This document shows positions 10,351-21,310 of a DNA stretch of 64,000 bases, one piece after another (positions within the stretch are counted from its first letter, which is position 1; each line of letters begins with the position of its first letter). Source of the stretch: Siphonodentalium dalli (Eukaryota > Mollusca > Scaphopoda > Gadilida > Siphonodentaliidae); NCBI GenBank assembly GCA_032622095.1, contig CP136069.1, forward strand, positions 49,832,760 through 49,896,759, written 5' to 3'. The position numbers and the translations under genes were made by a program. The notes under the pieces were generated by a model that was not told the origin of the DNA, did no database searches, and worked only from the letters and a program-made list of their open reading frames with translations.

Positions 10351-11270
10351 AGACATGTTCCCATCATACCATCTAGTGGTCTAACAGCAGGCAAATTTAC
10401 AGCCCGAATTGTTTTTCGTATATGTATTAGCAGTTTCTGACTGGCCACGGGGAGGGAGCAGGCCTCACCGGGCCGACCGGTTAAAAAACGTTGAAATCTG
10501 AACATGAAAATCGCAAAATCCTAGCATTTAGACTGTCCTCAAGCTTTGCAAGTGTTGCACATTTCGAACCTGACATCCCCTAAGGTTGGAAAATATCCAA
10601 CCAATGGCCATTTCAGTCCAAATTTTTGACTACAAGTAGGACAATATGCAAATGTTGGTCTAACAACAACAAATTCCCCACTAATAAAGTATTGGAAACA
10701 CAAACAACGAGAACGATTTATTTCAACCTATTGTTGCTGTGACATTTCCGACTATAATGTAGTGTCAGGTATGAAATTTCCTAAACTGTTGAAAATTGTG
10801 ACCAAAGTTAATGGTGAGACATCCCAACACCCCTCTCACCAGACCCTGAACAATGCAAATGATCACTTCTTCAAAAGAGCGTCCATGCTTCTATTGCTCA
10901 AAAGCGGCGGATGATAACTATATAGCGTTCTCAATTATTGGCTTTTGTTATAGTATTCGACGTATTACTTGCGGATGATTTTTATGGATTTTCGCGATCC
11001 TTGTGTTATACAAAACATCGTGATTGCAAGTATTTTTCATTTATATTTTGCATATTTAATTGACATGGTAGTGTTAAAATTGTGGGTTGATATACGGCAG
11101 GCATAACATTTCATAAATCAGTACGTATACCACAAGAAACAAATGTCAATGCGACATTAATCTACTTCAAACTTAGAATATAGCGTCTTGTCCCCACATC
11201 CGGTTGTAACTAGCAATCTGATTGGCTACAACGCCATGTTTAAATCACCATGTCCCCCGTCACCCAGGAC
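10351..11270. other. Unassigned AT-rich DNA
   Basis: No gene, RNA or transposon end is recognised here. Confidence 0.5.
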
Positions 11271-11299
11271 AGCGGGGTATTTATAAGAGAACGTGCGCC

Positions 11300-11345
11300 A
11301 AACATCGGGGGTATATGAGCACGTGAAACATCGGGGGTATATGAA
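11300..11345 (+). repeat. Two copies of AAACATCGGGGGTATATGA
   Basis: Two direct copies about 25 bp apart. Their ACATCGGGGGTA core also occurs in the stem of the hairpin at 11,530-11,670, so both may derive from one element. Confidence 0.5.
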
Positions 11346-11529
11346 TGACCCTTGAACTGGCAGTTTCCACCAACCGTGACGTTGCTCTCGCACGCCGAAT
11401 TTTACGTCACCTGACGCCGTGTCCTTACGTCAGCTACTGATTTATTCTTATTGGTGTGAATTAATCGGATAACCTATGAAAAACACACTTAAATTAAGGA
11501 GACATGGTTATTGTTGTGGGGACAAAATC

Positions 11530-11670
11530 GTTATCTCCGGCAACATCGTGGGGTACATGGAGATTTAATACCCGGATGTCTCTTTTTGAATCCCTCGTCT
11601 CCGCCTCGGGGTTCAAAATCGACATCCAGGTATTAAATCTCCATGTACCCCCGATGTTGCCGAAGATAAC
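11530..11670. repeat. Long hairpin (about 62-bp arms)
   Basis: Left arm 11,530-11,594 and right arm 11,609-11,670 are inverse complements with a few mismatches, separated by a ~14-bp loop. The overlapping frames on both strands are shadows of the symmetry. I could not fix a target duplication. Confidence 0.75.
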
Positions 11671-11824
11671 TAATATTATTAACGGGTTGTCATCCTTTAT
11701 AGGAGAAAGGCGTTCGAATAATAGATACATGTATCAAGACCTAATTGTACACTGGCTGCTATATTAATTGGAACAGTATGGAGTCTCTGGATTGGCTATA
11801 AGAGTATCTGTTCAATCGTATAAC

Positions 11825-12735
11825 AGAGGGTCTTAGTGAACACGCCTTCTCAAATTTTGAAGTTATCCCAGCAGGAGTCCTCCAAGGCTAGATTTATTGG
11901 TCCTTTCTTATACTTTTAGTTTATATCAACGACCTCCCTCTCCCGATCACATTAATGCAACCACAATAATGTACGCGGACGATACTTGTTTTATAACTAC
12001 CCACTATGATCTGACATTGATATCTTAACAAAGAATATGAACGAAGTCGCAAAAAATCCGGGGACTTGGTAAATTAAATTGCTTGTTAGATTTAACCCAA
12101 CGAAAACTAAGACAATTTCCTTTTCCCTTATAAATAACAACTTGACCCCGAATTTAACATTCGAACAAGAAAATGTATATATTTACAAACTCACACAAAC
12201 TTCTTGGACTTGAAATACAATCGAACGTAAACTAGAACACTCATATAAATACAATACCAATAAAGCAATATCACGCCTCTCATACGTAAGAAGACTCAAG
12301 TACGACCTATAGATCGACAGTCGCTTGAGAAAATATACTAAGCACATATCTTACCAATTACAGACAATGCCGATGTAGTGTGGGGCACAGCAATAAACTA
12401 CTTATTTAAAGAGTTCGATGACACACACAAGGATGAAAGAGTAGTCACATGATTAACGCGTTCTGTGGATATCAATCGCTTGTTTGACGAAGTAGAATTG
12501 CCAGGACTTGAAACTCGACGAGAACTCCACGAGTTGCACACCATGTTTAAAGTCATAAATAACCAAGTCCCCAATTATCTCACGCTCATGTTGCCACCCC
12601 GTTCCAGACAAGTTGCCAGCAGTCGATATGATATACGGAACTTGACAAATTCCATTCGTATATACCGTTCCCATATGTATACAGAAACTCTAATTTACCT
12701 AAATTACCTTTTCGACAATATTGCAACCCACTAAT
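11825..12735 (+). pseudogene. Decayed LINE reverse transcriptase fragment (CR1/Jockey group)
   Basis: Read across several frames, this encodes the catalytic half of a non-LTR reverse transcriptase: a GVLQG-like motif B, LLVYINDLP, the catalytic box MYADDTC (about 11,968-11,990), a later LLGLEIQSN segment, and a C-terminal ETRRELHELHTMFKVINNQ segment in 12,465-12,734. Stops and frameshifts are numerous. Its best match in the window is the LINE at 14,400-26,478. It runs uninterrupted through the position (about 12,270-12,306) where that relative is broken by the palindromic element, so it serves as an empty-site reference. Confidence 0.85.
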
Positions 12736-12739
12736 TTAT

Positions 12740-13710
12740 CATTTCTGGCATTTCCTCTTTTCCGGGATACCACTGTGTGTGGACGGAAGTAAGTATACCT
12801 TGTAAACTGCCTGTTACTGCCCTTTTAAAGACATTTTCCATGGCTTTAAGATAGTATGGGCTCCATAAATTATGACAGTAGTCCATTATAGGCCGAATTA
12901 TGGCCGTGTAGAATATGTAGAATGTTTTGGTATCTATAGCCCAATAAATGTTCTTTTGATAAATCAAATGAACTGTTTTGCCTTGTTCGCCGTGCATGCT
13001 ATTTACCAATATCTACCAGAGCGCACCAGTCATACTTCATTCTGACTCTGTAACCGGCTGGGTACTAGACCGTGTTTCTATATTAGGCATGGGATTTTCC
13101 AGCAAAAATGGCGAAACCCGATCGCTCCAAAGTAAATGTTTCACACCAAAACATAATGACAGAATGGAAAATCAGAGCGGTAGTTTTTTTTTGACGATTT
13201 TCGCAAGCTACTCGTAAAAATGGCAGCAAATTAGAACTCTTGTGTTTGACTTGCCGTTCGAGTTGTGACAATGTCGTACACGTGCGTTTATACTTTTGTG
13301 TTGATAAAATAATCCGAGAATCGAATCACACCGTTTCGAAATATAGTTCTTCGGTTTTAGTGGGACTTTTCAAACATAAGGTCCAAAATTTATACAAATT
13401 TTATGCGATATTTTGTGAGCTTAACAAGGGCAGCATTTTTCTTTGTTCGCTTACATATTTTAATATGGTGGAAGTCCACCAAATGTGGGTGAAATATCGC
13501 CGGTAGCAGCGGTCTAACCGAGTCATCAAGGGAGGTAAATCCTGCATGGAGTTTGGCATACTTGACTAAAAATTTAGCTGAAAATATATCAATAACTCCC
13601 AAATCTCTTTCTGTAGCCGTTGGAACTATCGGTGGTTGCTCTGATGTGTTTGTCATAAAAAGTATGTGAGTCCTCCGTTGTTCTGCACAAAATACGTCAC
13701 GCATATTTTG
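12740..13710 (-). pseudogene. Second decayed LINE fragment, opposite strand
   Basis: The minus strand at 13,704-13,390 includes ATERDLGVI, matching the ERDLGV segment downstream of the catalytic box in LINE reverse transcriptases. At 13,009-12,731 it includes YTAIIRPIMDYCHNLWSP, matching the LxRPxLEYxxxxWxP segment near the end of that domain. The two are colinear but separated by about 380 bp of extra DNA. It abuts the plus-strand LINE fragment tail to tail. Confidence 0.7.
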
Positions 13711-13715
13711 GTTGA

Positions 13716-14115
13716 GTTAGCTGCCAATCGATTGTCCATCTCAAAACTTAATTCTGTAACGCGTATGGGGTTTCATTACACGTAGACGTCAAATTGACAA
13801 ATCCAACTGAATTCATAACGTGCACAACGTCGCGAAGCCGAAAACTAATTTTTCTGTCAAATGGTTTCAGAATACGTCTCTTCGGTTACCCACGCACACA
13901 CGCTTTATACCTTTAAAGCAGAAACAATGTTCTGTTGACGTTAACTCTCGGAAAATATCATGCTCCCTCAACACGCTACATGTATGTTCCATGGCTGAGT
14001 ATGATGTGAAATATAAACGTAACAATTTAGCTGGGCGGTTGTGCCGTTTACTGACGTGTTAATGGGCAGAACCGAGTCAGGTTGTAATTCACGAACACTC
14101 TGACCGTACTTCTAG
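13716..14115. other. Unassigned spacer
   Basis: No feature is supported. The frame at 13,820-14,062 has no recognisable domain. Confidence 0.4.
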
Positions 14116-14310
14116 ACTGTCACGCCAACCGCACAACAGCAGCCAAATGTCGACTTGTCAACCAATTCCCATTGGCTGACCTTGGCTTCCAAGGCCGAAC
14201 TCGCCTATCTGCATGACCATGTGCAGAGAAACCTTGCTGCATTCGCCAGCCTGAAGTGGGCCAGGGCTTTGTGTAGTATGAATACCGAGTTGATAAATCA
14301 AGATATATAG
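14116..14310 (+). pseudogene. Possible protein-coding relic (64 codons, no start)
   Basis: This open segment ends in TAG and encodes a protein-like stretch with AELAYLHDHVQRNLAAF and a following SLKWARAL segment. Composition looks coding and amphipathic. It has no start codon and a stop immediately upstream, and I do not recognise the family. It may be an exon or a relic of a mobile element. Confidence 0.2.
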
Positions 14311-14394
14311 GTTAGGACCCTCGTCTTTATAAATTTCCATCAGACCCAGATGTGCACAGCGACGCCAGCTTTGTTTGATGAAAGATTTGTATTC

Positions 14395-15588
14395 TCATAG
14401 GTTTTGTAAGTTTAGTTTAAACATATTTTATTGTATCATTTATGTACAAATGGGATTGGGGCACAAGTTATACAACTTAGATAGCCCCTCTCCCCATATA
14501 ATTACACACGTTATTATAACAACAAGATGGTATATATATGTTTAAATTGTTTTGTGTGTGTGTGTGTGTTACCAGATCCGTGTTCGAATATGTGAGTTCG
14601 TTTAGTTTGATTACTGGTTGTTGACATAGAGAAGATGTGTTTCTCAGTTTTAATGTTATCTTTTAGCTCTGCATGGGGTACTAAGAAGATGGCGTTCATG
14701 CGTGACGATGACCCCGGGGTGATGAATGTGTTAATTGGTAAAGCGGTTTGTAGCGACGATATATTTTTGAACTTCTGCAAATATTAATTTGTTTTTGTTG
14801 TTACTAATGTTTGTTAAACCTTTAAGGAAGCCGGTGGTATTGTATACAGTGATACCCTTAGTTCTAAGCCTATTAAAGAACCGTACGCGTTGTGTCTGGT
14901 ATAGGGGACATAAGAAAAAGTAATGGTGGGCGTCTTCGATTTCGTTTCCACAATCACAGAATGGGCTAAGAGCTATGTGGTTTTCAAATTTGTCATGATT
15001 TAAGTCGCTGCATTTGTTTCTAAATTTGGTATGTATTATATTGTTTTTTCGGGAACCGGTATAATAGTAATTTGGGGGCTTGGGTATGTAGTATATAATT
15101 TTGAGGAATATCTTGAATTCATGTAGGCTTTCAGCTTTGGTTACAATGTCGGGGAGTTTGTTCCAAGTTATGCACATTTTTGGCATTTTCTGAAATGTTC
15201 TGTTTCACAATAATATGCGTAGAAGTCGCCAGGTCTTCTGAAGGAATAACCCGATACCTCGCCGGCTCGCAGTGGTAGGAATATGGTTAGATAACTAGGT
15301 GCGTCAGCATTTATTATTTTGTAAAGCGTTTGTAATTTGTGAAATTCGCGTCTTATTTGCGGTGTGGGCCAGCCAACTTCAAGCATTAAATCTTTAATGG
15401 GGGCAGAACGCGTTAAACCACTGACAATTCTTGCTGCATCTTTATGAAGGCGATCGAGTCTTTCAGTCTGGTGCTGTGGCGCACAGTCCCAGACAATATC
15501 GACGTAGTCCATTAGGGTGAGTATATAAGTTAGATAAATACATTCAAGTGTCTTTCGGTCAAGCTTATATTTTAGTTTTCTGAGTTGG
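14395..15588 (-). pseudogene. LINE reverse transcriptase, C-terminal part (downstream of insertion)
   Basis: This is the downstream half of the LINE cut by the palindromic element. Minus-strand frames 15,588-15,168 and 15,186-14,731 give the thumb region, then a C-terminal zinc-knuckle FCDCGNEIEDAHHYFFLC, as found at the end of Jockey/R1-type ORF2 proteins. A frameshift separates the two frames. The 3' end carries AATAAA and a GGGGCTA(T/C)CTAAGTTG untranslated segment that recurs at 39,840-39,935. The upstream half lies at 25,874-26,478, in the same orientation. Confidence 0.85.
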
Positions 15589-15594
15589 GATAAT
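15589..15594. repeat. Target site duplication GATAAT, left copy
   Basis: GATAAT immediately precedes AGAAGAATAGGGGCC, the left end of the palindrome. The matching copy is at 25,868-25,873. On the LINE coding strand it reads ATTATC. Removing the element and one copy leaves the LINE frame open. Confidence 0.9.
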
Positions 15595-15621
15595 AGAAGA
15601 ATAGGGGCCTCGTTGGATTCA

Positions 15622-15672
15622 CATCTAAAAATAGAATCTTTGGGTCTAAAATTGGTTGTACTAAAATATTCC
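15622..15672 (+). repeat. 51-bp repeat, outer left copy
   Basis: The same 51 bp, from CATCTAAAAATAGAATC to TAAAATATTCC, occurs at 20,231-20,281 in the same direction and, inverted, at 21,178-21,228 and 25,790-25,840. Each arm is therefore bounded outside and inside by the same sequence in direct orientation. AT-rich CAAAA(A)TTC runs follow every copy. Confidence 0.9.
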
Positions 15673-15679
15673 AAAAAAC

Positions 15680-16837
15680 TTCCAAAATATCAAAACCCAA
15701 AAAAAAATTCAAAAATTCCAAAATTTATTTTTTCCAAAAAATTTCAAAACCCTAAAATTAATTTTTTCCACAAAAAAATTCAAAACCCCCAAATTTCAAA
15801 AAAAGAAAAAATTTCAAAACCCTCAAAATTATTTCTCTAAAAAAAAGTTTAAATAAAAAATTTATAACGAGTTTTTCGGTTTCTGATAATCTCGATATTA
15901 AAAAATATCGAATGTTAAATTATTTGCGCGTAATATCTTTCGTTATTTTTTTGTTCAACCAATGTTTCAATGTATTTATTAATCGATGTTTAGAAATATC
16001 TTTATACCAATTATATGTGTATGGACAGTCGCTGTAATGTTGGACATTGTGACCAACGGTATGAATGCATACATTCCAGTGTTTAACGGACGCAGTTCAT
16101 ATAATTGTCATACCTGAAAATAGACACCATTACTTTTACATAAATAATAAAGAGCGTTTATTCTTTACTTATCTCTATATGAAGTTATTGAGTATATGAC
16201 AGGCATGTATTTTCGTGAATTATTGGAAGTATTGAAATGTACTATGTTGAATCACTAACGGTCGAAAATGGTAAGGCGAAATTACAACCCCCCAGAATGA
16301 ACTGTCATATTGAATGAATGATGATTTAATCTCAGCCATTTTTACATGGAACATGAGCGATGTACACGCAATCACACACGCCACATTGGTGTTAACAATG
16401 TGTCTTTCACACCTTTGCTTTACCAAATGAATTCTATTATTTCCCCGGTCACAGCTATATGGTATTCAGAAAACATATCGATTTGAGCAGAAATAGTTGT
16501 TTAACGGGTTAGTATCAATTAAGGTTGATAAACTGTGTCATTCACACGATAATTAGTTATCCAAAACATGCATACGTCCAGGACACTCAATTATAGAAAT
16601 TGCTTTGATGACATTGTTATAACAACATTACGTAATAACCCCTTATCACTCCATTCACACTTACGACCATTTTGTATGCCGAAAACTCCAGGTAGCACCG
16701 ATGATGTAACATTATATCACTGCTATTGTACCAATGATAGGTTCAGACATGTTCTATGTTTAGAAAAATAGATAATCTGCAGGTGTTCACTTGACAAGAG
16801 ATTTTGTACACTTAATCACAGACCAACGTGATAATAC
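15680..16837. other. Left arm, outer non-coding part
   Basis: AT-rich and without a supported gene. It begins with poly(A)-rich CAAAATTCC-type low-complexity DNA (to about 15,850). It includes AATAATAAAGAGCGTTTA near 16,145 and a degenerate copy (about 16,197-16,231, inverse) of the DNA around the start of the zinc-finger gene. The mirror image is at 24,626-25,785. Confidence 0.6.
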
Positions 16838-17215
16838 CAGCATCAAATTCGATCACCAATAGATTTGACTGTGGAATGTAATGATCTTTAACTTATTTAT
16901 CGATCTAAAGGGACACTCATTATGAATGAATGTTAACAATACAAGCGCACGAATGAAGAGCGTTGAACATATACGAAATTACTACACGAATGAATTGAAC
17001 CTTGAAATTTATATTTCACATCTTACCAACAACAGCTACAGACATAATCATAGTATTATACTGTCTTGCATGTACACACGCTATGACATCATTAAAGGCG
17101 GACAATCCACTCACGGTGTGACAACAGATACGGACATAGGCATAGTGTTATACAGTCTTCTATGTACCCACGCTATGACACCATTAACGTACATTGGATG
17201 TTAGGTCTATGACTC
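16838..17215 (+). repeat. Internal ~350-bp direct repeat of the arm, copy A
   Basis: This segment, including ATGAAGAGCGTTGAACATAT, is repeated at about 18,180-18,246 plus 18,405-18,590 (copy B, shortened) and at 18,640-18,930 (copy C). The mirror copies are in the right arm at 22,530-22,820, 22,870-23,055 with 23,215-23,280, and 24,245-24,625. The ~90-codon frames over copies A and C are probably not genes because copy B breaks them. Confidence 0.75.
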
Positions 17216-17226
17216 TTGAGTATGCA

Positions 17227-17729
17227 CCAATCAATGAGCAAATGAGCAAAAAAATGAGCAAATGAGCAAGAAAATGAGCAAATGAGCAAGAAAATGAGCA
17301 AATGAGCAATAAAAATGAGCAAATGAGCAAAAAAATGAGCAAATAAGCAAGAAAATGAGCAAATGAGCAAGAAAATGAGCAAATGAGCAAGAAAATGAGC
17401 AAAAAAATGAGCAAATGAGCAAAAAAATGAGCAAATGAGCAAAAAAATGAGCAAATGAGCAAGAAAATGAGTAAATGAGCAAGAAAATGAGCAAATGAGC
17501 AATAAAAATGAGCAAATGAGCAAAAAAATGAGCAAAAAAATGAGCAAATGAGCAAGAAAATGAGCAATAAAAATGAGCAAATGAGCAAAAAAATGAGCAA
17601 ATGAGCAAGAAAATGAGCAAATGAGCAAGAAAATGAGCAAATGAGCAATAAAAATGAGCAAATGAGCAAGAAAATGAGCAAAACAATGAGCAAATGAGCA
17701 AAAAAATGAGCAAATGAGCAAAAAAATGT
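17227..17729 (+). repeat. ATGAGCAA minisatellite, left arm
   Basis: About 500 bp of (ATGAGCAA)(ATGAGCAAGAAA)-type units. All six frames stay largely open and give Leu/Ile/Phe/Ser/His/Cys low-complexity translations, which is an effect of the repeat. It is the main place where the two arms differ (by 4 bp net). Confidence 0.95.
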
Positions 17730-18639
17730 AATTCTGCTGTGGTTAAGCAGTCCATTATTTAGGGCATACCTGTATGTAGGCCTATCAGTGGATGAATAGT
17801 CTGCCGGAGAAGTACTGTGTAGACAGGTCTTGTCGGTAAGAGAGTCAGACGAGAAGTGAAGGCTCGGCTATTAAAACATAGTAATGCGATAGCGAACATC
17901 AAACGAGTCTGCGCACGCATATCTGTCAAAAGGATACAATAGCAGCCATTGGTCAATTTATCCCCGGTGTCAGCTCAGTAACCAATCGGGACGAAGCCGA
18001 AGGTCAACTCATTTTTTTTTTGCTCAATATAGTACGTCACTTGGACATTTTATCAGTTTATCACGTGATCACTAAATGTGGCAATCGGGTATCCACCGAT
18101 GCCTGCAATTTATTATTTATAATAATTGGACTCATTGATCTCACGTAAATAATACTCTTAGTTGTTCCAATAAAATAGTTATCAAATTCGATCACCAATA
18201 GATTTGACTGTGGAATATAATGACCTTTAACTTATTTATCGATCTATGTTAGAACATGGTCTTAACAAAAAACTTGACCATAACAAAAATTACCTTACAT
18301 TTATGCATGAATCTAATTAGACCATACGTAAATATTGTCAGCTTATCGTCTGATGAGCAAATCCGATGTTTATCAAAAATAGTACAACTTCCAGTTGGTA
18401 ATTACTCTTACGAATGAAGAGCGTTGAACATATACGAAATTACTACACGAATGAACTGAAATTTATATTTTCAAATCTTACCAACAACAGATACAGACAT
18501 AGTCATAGTGTTATACTATCTTACATGTACCCCTGCTATGACATCATTCGAAGGGGCAATACACTCAAGGAGTTAAAGTGACACGAAACAAGGGACGTGA
18601 TGTAATATTGGTGTTTGAATCTTAAAGGAACACAAGACA
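17730..18639. other. Left arm, middle non-coding part
   Basis: It holds copy B of the internal repeat and otherwise unassigned DNA. The 65-codon minus-strand frame at 17,759-17,956 has a mirror twin with one substitution (Thr to Ala) and no recognisable features. Confidence 0.5.
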
Positions 18640-18930
18640 CTCTAAAGGGACACTCATTATGAATGAATGTTAACAATACAAGCGCACGAATGAAGAGCGT
18701 TGAACATATACAAAATTACTACACGAATGAATTGAACCTTGAAATTTATATTTCACATCTTACCAACAACAGCTACATGCATTATCATAGGGTTATACTG
18801 TCTTGCATATACACACGCTATGACATCATTAAAGGCGGACAATCCACTCACGGTGTGACAACAGATACAGACATAGGCATAGTGTTATACAGTCTTCTAT
18901 GTACCAATGCTATGACATAATTAAAGGGGG
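18640..18930 (+). repeat. Internal direct repeat of the arm, copy C
   Basis: Near-identical to copy A over about 290 bp, beginning CTAAAGGGACACTCATTATG. It lies just downstream of the zinc-finger gene. Confidence 0.75.
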
Positions 18931-19063
18931 ATAATACACGCACGGTGTGGAATGTTAAAGTGACACGCGGTAAGGGACGTGATGTAATATTGGTGAAACC
19001 CCCTCCCCACTTATAGATATATAACGAAGACGAGAATAACATGTTGATGAAGTTTATTGAAAT

Positions 19064-19633
19064 TTAATCATTGTCTGAATCTTCGACCGTTAGATTTACT
19101 TCTAAGAGTTTCTTGAATTTTCTCATCGCTTCATCTGCAGCCCATTCATTATTATATCCGTGTTTGGTCAGTTTGACCATTTTCTTCATGATCATGGTAT
19201 GGATGCGTGATGTTTTCAATCGATACTGGTATTCTATTAATCGTCTATAACTTTTGAGAAACAGAGCAAACTCTGTGTCGATGGTATCCTCTTTTCCCGA
19301 CATGCTCTCATCTCCCGAAATGCTCTCTTCTTCTTTCACATCATTGGTGACGCGTTTCATCATACTTTTGAATGTGTCCATCTCGTTGACACATCGCGCA
19401 GCTTTCTTAAGACCGAATACCGTTCTACTACCGACGCCATTACCATCTTCTGAATCTGATAGCGTTCCACGTTCATCTGAATCTGAATCTAGAACCGCTT
19501 CGTCAGATTCATCGGTATCTTCTCCGAAGAGAGTTGGTTTTGTCTCGGACATAACTCCGTGTTTAATCTGTTTATGTCTTTGTAGATTGTAGTTCGTCGA
19601 TAAAATAATGCCACATAAATCACACCCGTGCAT
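19064..19633 (-). CDS. C2H2 zinc-finger protein, left-arm copy (189 aa)
   Basis: The protein has one N-terminal classical zinc finger, C-X2-C-X12-H-X4-H, using Cys4, Cys7, His20 and His25. A Ser/Asp/Glu-rich acidic stretch follows (about residues 35-65), then a Lys-rich, probably helical C-terminal half (about 115-180). A single N-terminal C2H2 finger suggests binding of nucleic acid or a protein partner; function is unknown. It is identical in translation to the mirror copy at 21,826-22,395. A TTATAAGAG motif lies 36 bp before the ATG and AATAAA follows the stop (inverse at 19,053-19,058). Small C2H2 proteins occur among accessory genes of Polinton-like elements; I could not verify homology. 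Confidence 0.75.
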   Translation of the reverse strand: MHGCDLCGIILSTNYNLQRHKQIKHGVMSETKPTLFGEDTDESDEAVLDSDSDERGTLSDSEDGNGVGSRTVFGLKKAARCVNEMDTFKSMMKRVTNDVKEEESISGDESMSGKEDTIDTEFALFLKSYRRLIEYQYRLKTSRIHTMIMKKMVKLTKHGYNNEWAADEAMRKFKKLLEVNLTVEDSDND

Positions 19634-19814
19634 TATCGCGAATTATTGGAAGAACCATCACTCTTATAAGTAGCGATAAAAAGAGAGAATAAGGTGTGGT
19701 ATACAACCGTCGCTCTAAGAGTACGTTCGTCCCGGGGCTAGGGTATAGATATTTGACCGCCGGTGATTCAATTAATGCCAATTTATCAGTATGGTACTCT
19801 ATGTATTCATTCAT
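19620..19814 (-). CDS. Hypothetical 64-aa frame between the two element genes, left copy
   Basis: It starts 7 nt after the stop of the 108-aa gene and overlaps the start of the zinc-finger gene by 14 nt. The translation has no recognisable domain, and the frame covers the TATA-like region of the next gene, so it may only be an open spacer. The mirror copy at 21,645-21,839 has the same translation. Confidence 0.25.
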   Translation of the reverse strand: MNEYIEYHTDKLALIESPAVKYLYPSPGTNVLLERRLYTTPYSLFLSLLIRVMVLPIIRDNARV

Positions 19815-19821
19815 GATTTGG

Positions 19822-20148
19822 CTAATCGTATGACACTGCTCTTTTCATTTTCTTCTTATTATTATTAGACAAACCTCCATCAGACACTCTCTTGTTGGTT
19901 TGTTTGGACGCTTTACGTGTGTTTGTCAACTTATTTGCTGCAACTTCAGCCTTAGCCATTTCAATCGCTTGAGCGATGGGTGTCACCACGTTAATAAGTG
20001 GTTTTAGAACGTCTTCTTCACTATCACTATTTTTAGTTCTGTCAATAAAGTATCGACCCTGATTATCGGGTATTAACTTCCCATCAACCATATCTCTGAA
20101 ATGTTTTCTCCACATTTCAAGATCTGCTGGAATATACGGGATCGACAT
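19822..20148 (-). CDS. Small basic protein, left-arm copy (108 aa)
   Basis: The protein starts MSIPYIPADLEMWRKHF, has a short acidic patch (SDSEED, about residue 42), a predicted helix rich in Ala (about 55-73) and a strongly basic tail with NNNKKKMKRA. The basic tail suggests DNA binding or a virion-core-like role, which is inference. It has no signal peptide or membrane segment. It is the first gene read outward from the palindrome centre, with TTATAAGAG about 69 bp before the ATG. The translation is identical to the mirror copy at 21,311-21,637. I do not recognise the family with confidence. Confidence 0.7.
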   Translation of the reverse strand: MSIPYIPADLEMWRKHFRDMVDGKLIPDNQGRYFIDRTKNSDSEEDVLKPLINVVTPIAQAIEMAKAEVAANKLTNTRKASKQTNKRVSDGGLSNNNKKKMKRAVSYD

Positions 20149-20230
20149 GTTTCTTCAAAATGTACAAGTCACTCTTTTTTCTGCATTTTATTTTAGAAAG
20201 TTTATCGCCTCTTATAAAAATCGATTATTG

Positions 20231-20281
20231 CATCTAAAAATAGAATCTTTGGGTCTAAAATTGGTTGTACTAAAATATTCC
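20231..20281 (+). repeat. 51-bp repeat, inner left copy
   Basis: Direct-orientation copy of 15,622-15,672, placed just upstream of the element's first gene and bordering the central hairpin region. Confidence 0.9.
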
Positions 20282-20284
20282 CAA

Positions 20285-20610
20285 AAAACCCAAAACTTCA
20301 AAAATTTCAAAAAACTTCAAAAATTTCAAAAAACTTCAAAAATTTCAAAAACTTCAAAAATAAGACCCCGGCGGCGGCGGCGGCGGCGGCGGCATTGCGG
20401 TAATGCCGGTATTTGCCGGCGGCGGCGGCGGCGGCGGCGGCATTGCGGTAATGCCGGTATTTGCCGCCGGCGGCGGCGGCATTGCGGTATTTTACTGCGG
20501 CTGCGGTGCCGCCGCCGCCGCCGGGGTCCGCCGCCGACGGACTCCGCAGTTAAATACTGCAATGCCGCCGCCGCCGGCGGCAAATACCGACATTACCGCA
20601 ATGCCGCCGC

Positions 20611-20651
<41 letters not shown>

Positions 20652-20808
20652 GGGTCTTATTTTTAAAGTTTTTGAAATTTTTGAAATTTTTGAAGTTTTT
20701 GAAATTTTTGAAGTTTTTTGAAATTTTTGAAGTTTTTTGAAAAAAACTTCAAAAATTTCAAAAACTTCAAAAATTTCAAAAATTTCAAAAACTTTAAAAA
20801 TAAGACCC

Positions 20809-20849
<41 letters not shown>

Positions 20850-21175
20850 GCGGCGGCATTGCGGTAATGTCGGTATTTGCCGCCGGCGGCGGAGGCATTG
20901 CAGTATTTAACTGCGGAGTCCGTCGGCGGCGGACCCCGGCGGCGGCGGCGGCACCGCAGCGCAGTAAAATACCGCAATGCCGCCGCCGCCGGCGGCAAAT
21001 ACCGGCATTACCGCAATGCCGCCGCCGCCGCCGCCGCCGCCGGCAAATACCGGCATTACCGCAATGCCGCCGCCGCCGCCGCCGCCGCCGGGGTCTTATT
21101 TTTGAAGTTTTTGAAATTTTTGAAGTTTTTTGAAATTTTTGAAGTTTTTTGAAATTTTTGAAGTTTTGGGTTTTT
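20285..21175. repeat. Nested GC-rich hairpin core of the palindrome
   Basis: The centre (about 20,740) has essentially no spacer. Each side holds its own inverted repeat: tracts of TTTGAAATTTTTGAAG surround blocks starting ATAAGACCCCGGCGGCGG and ending with the inverse. Inside are GGC/GCC runs alternating with GCATTGCGGTAATGCCGG-type units. Frames rich in Arg, Pro, Gly or Ala here are low-complexity artefacts. Such DNA could extrude as a cruciform and could mark a replication or rearrangement junction; this is inference. Confidence 0.85.
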
Positions 21176-21177
21176 TG

Positions 21178-21228
21178 GGAATATTTTAGTACAACCAATT
21201 TTAGACCCAAAGATTCTATTTTTAGATG
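21178..21228 (-). repeat. 51-bp repeat, inner right copy
   Basis: Inverse of 20,231-20,281. The mirror sum is exactly 41,459. Confidence 0.9.
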
Positions 21229-21241
21229 CAATAATCGATTT

Positions 21242-21250
21242 TTATAAGAG
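21242..21250 (+). promoter_or_regulatory. TTATAAGAG promoter motif of the 108-aa gene (right copy)
   Basis: TTATAAGAG lies 69 bp before the ATG and recurs before the zinc-finger gene at 21,790-21,798. In both places GAT follows within a few bases. The mirror copies are at 20,209-20,217 and 19,661-19,669. The repeated context suggests a TATA-type element promoter. Confidence 0.5.
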
Positions 21251-21310
21251 GCGATAAACTTTCTAAAATAAAATGCAGAAAAAAGAGTGACTTGTACATT
21301 TTGAAGAAAC

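Noticed and set aside
16926-17204. A conserved ~90-aa gene repeated as 18,663-18,920
   Set aside because: The similarity is explained by a DNA repeat; a third copy (18,405-18,590) breaks the frame and there is no domain.
17173-17755. Three overlapping long frames of 169-182 codons with Ser/Phe/Ala/His/Leu/Ile repeats
   Set aside because: They arise from the ATGAGCAA minisatellite, which leaves several frames open at once; translations are pure low complexity.
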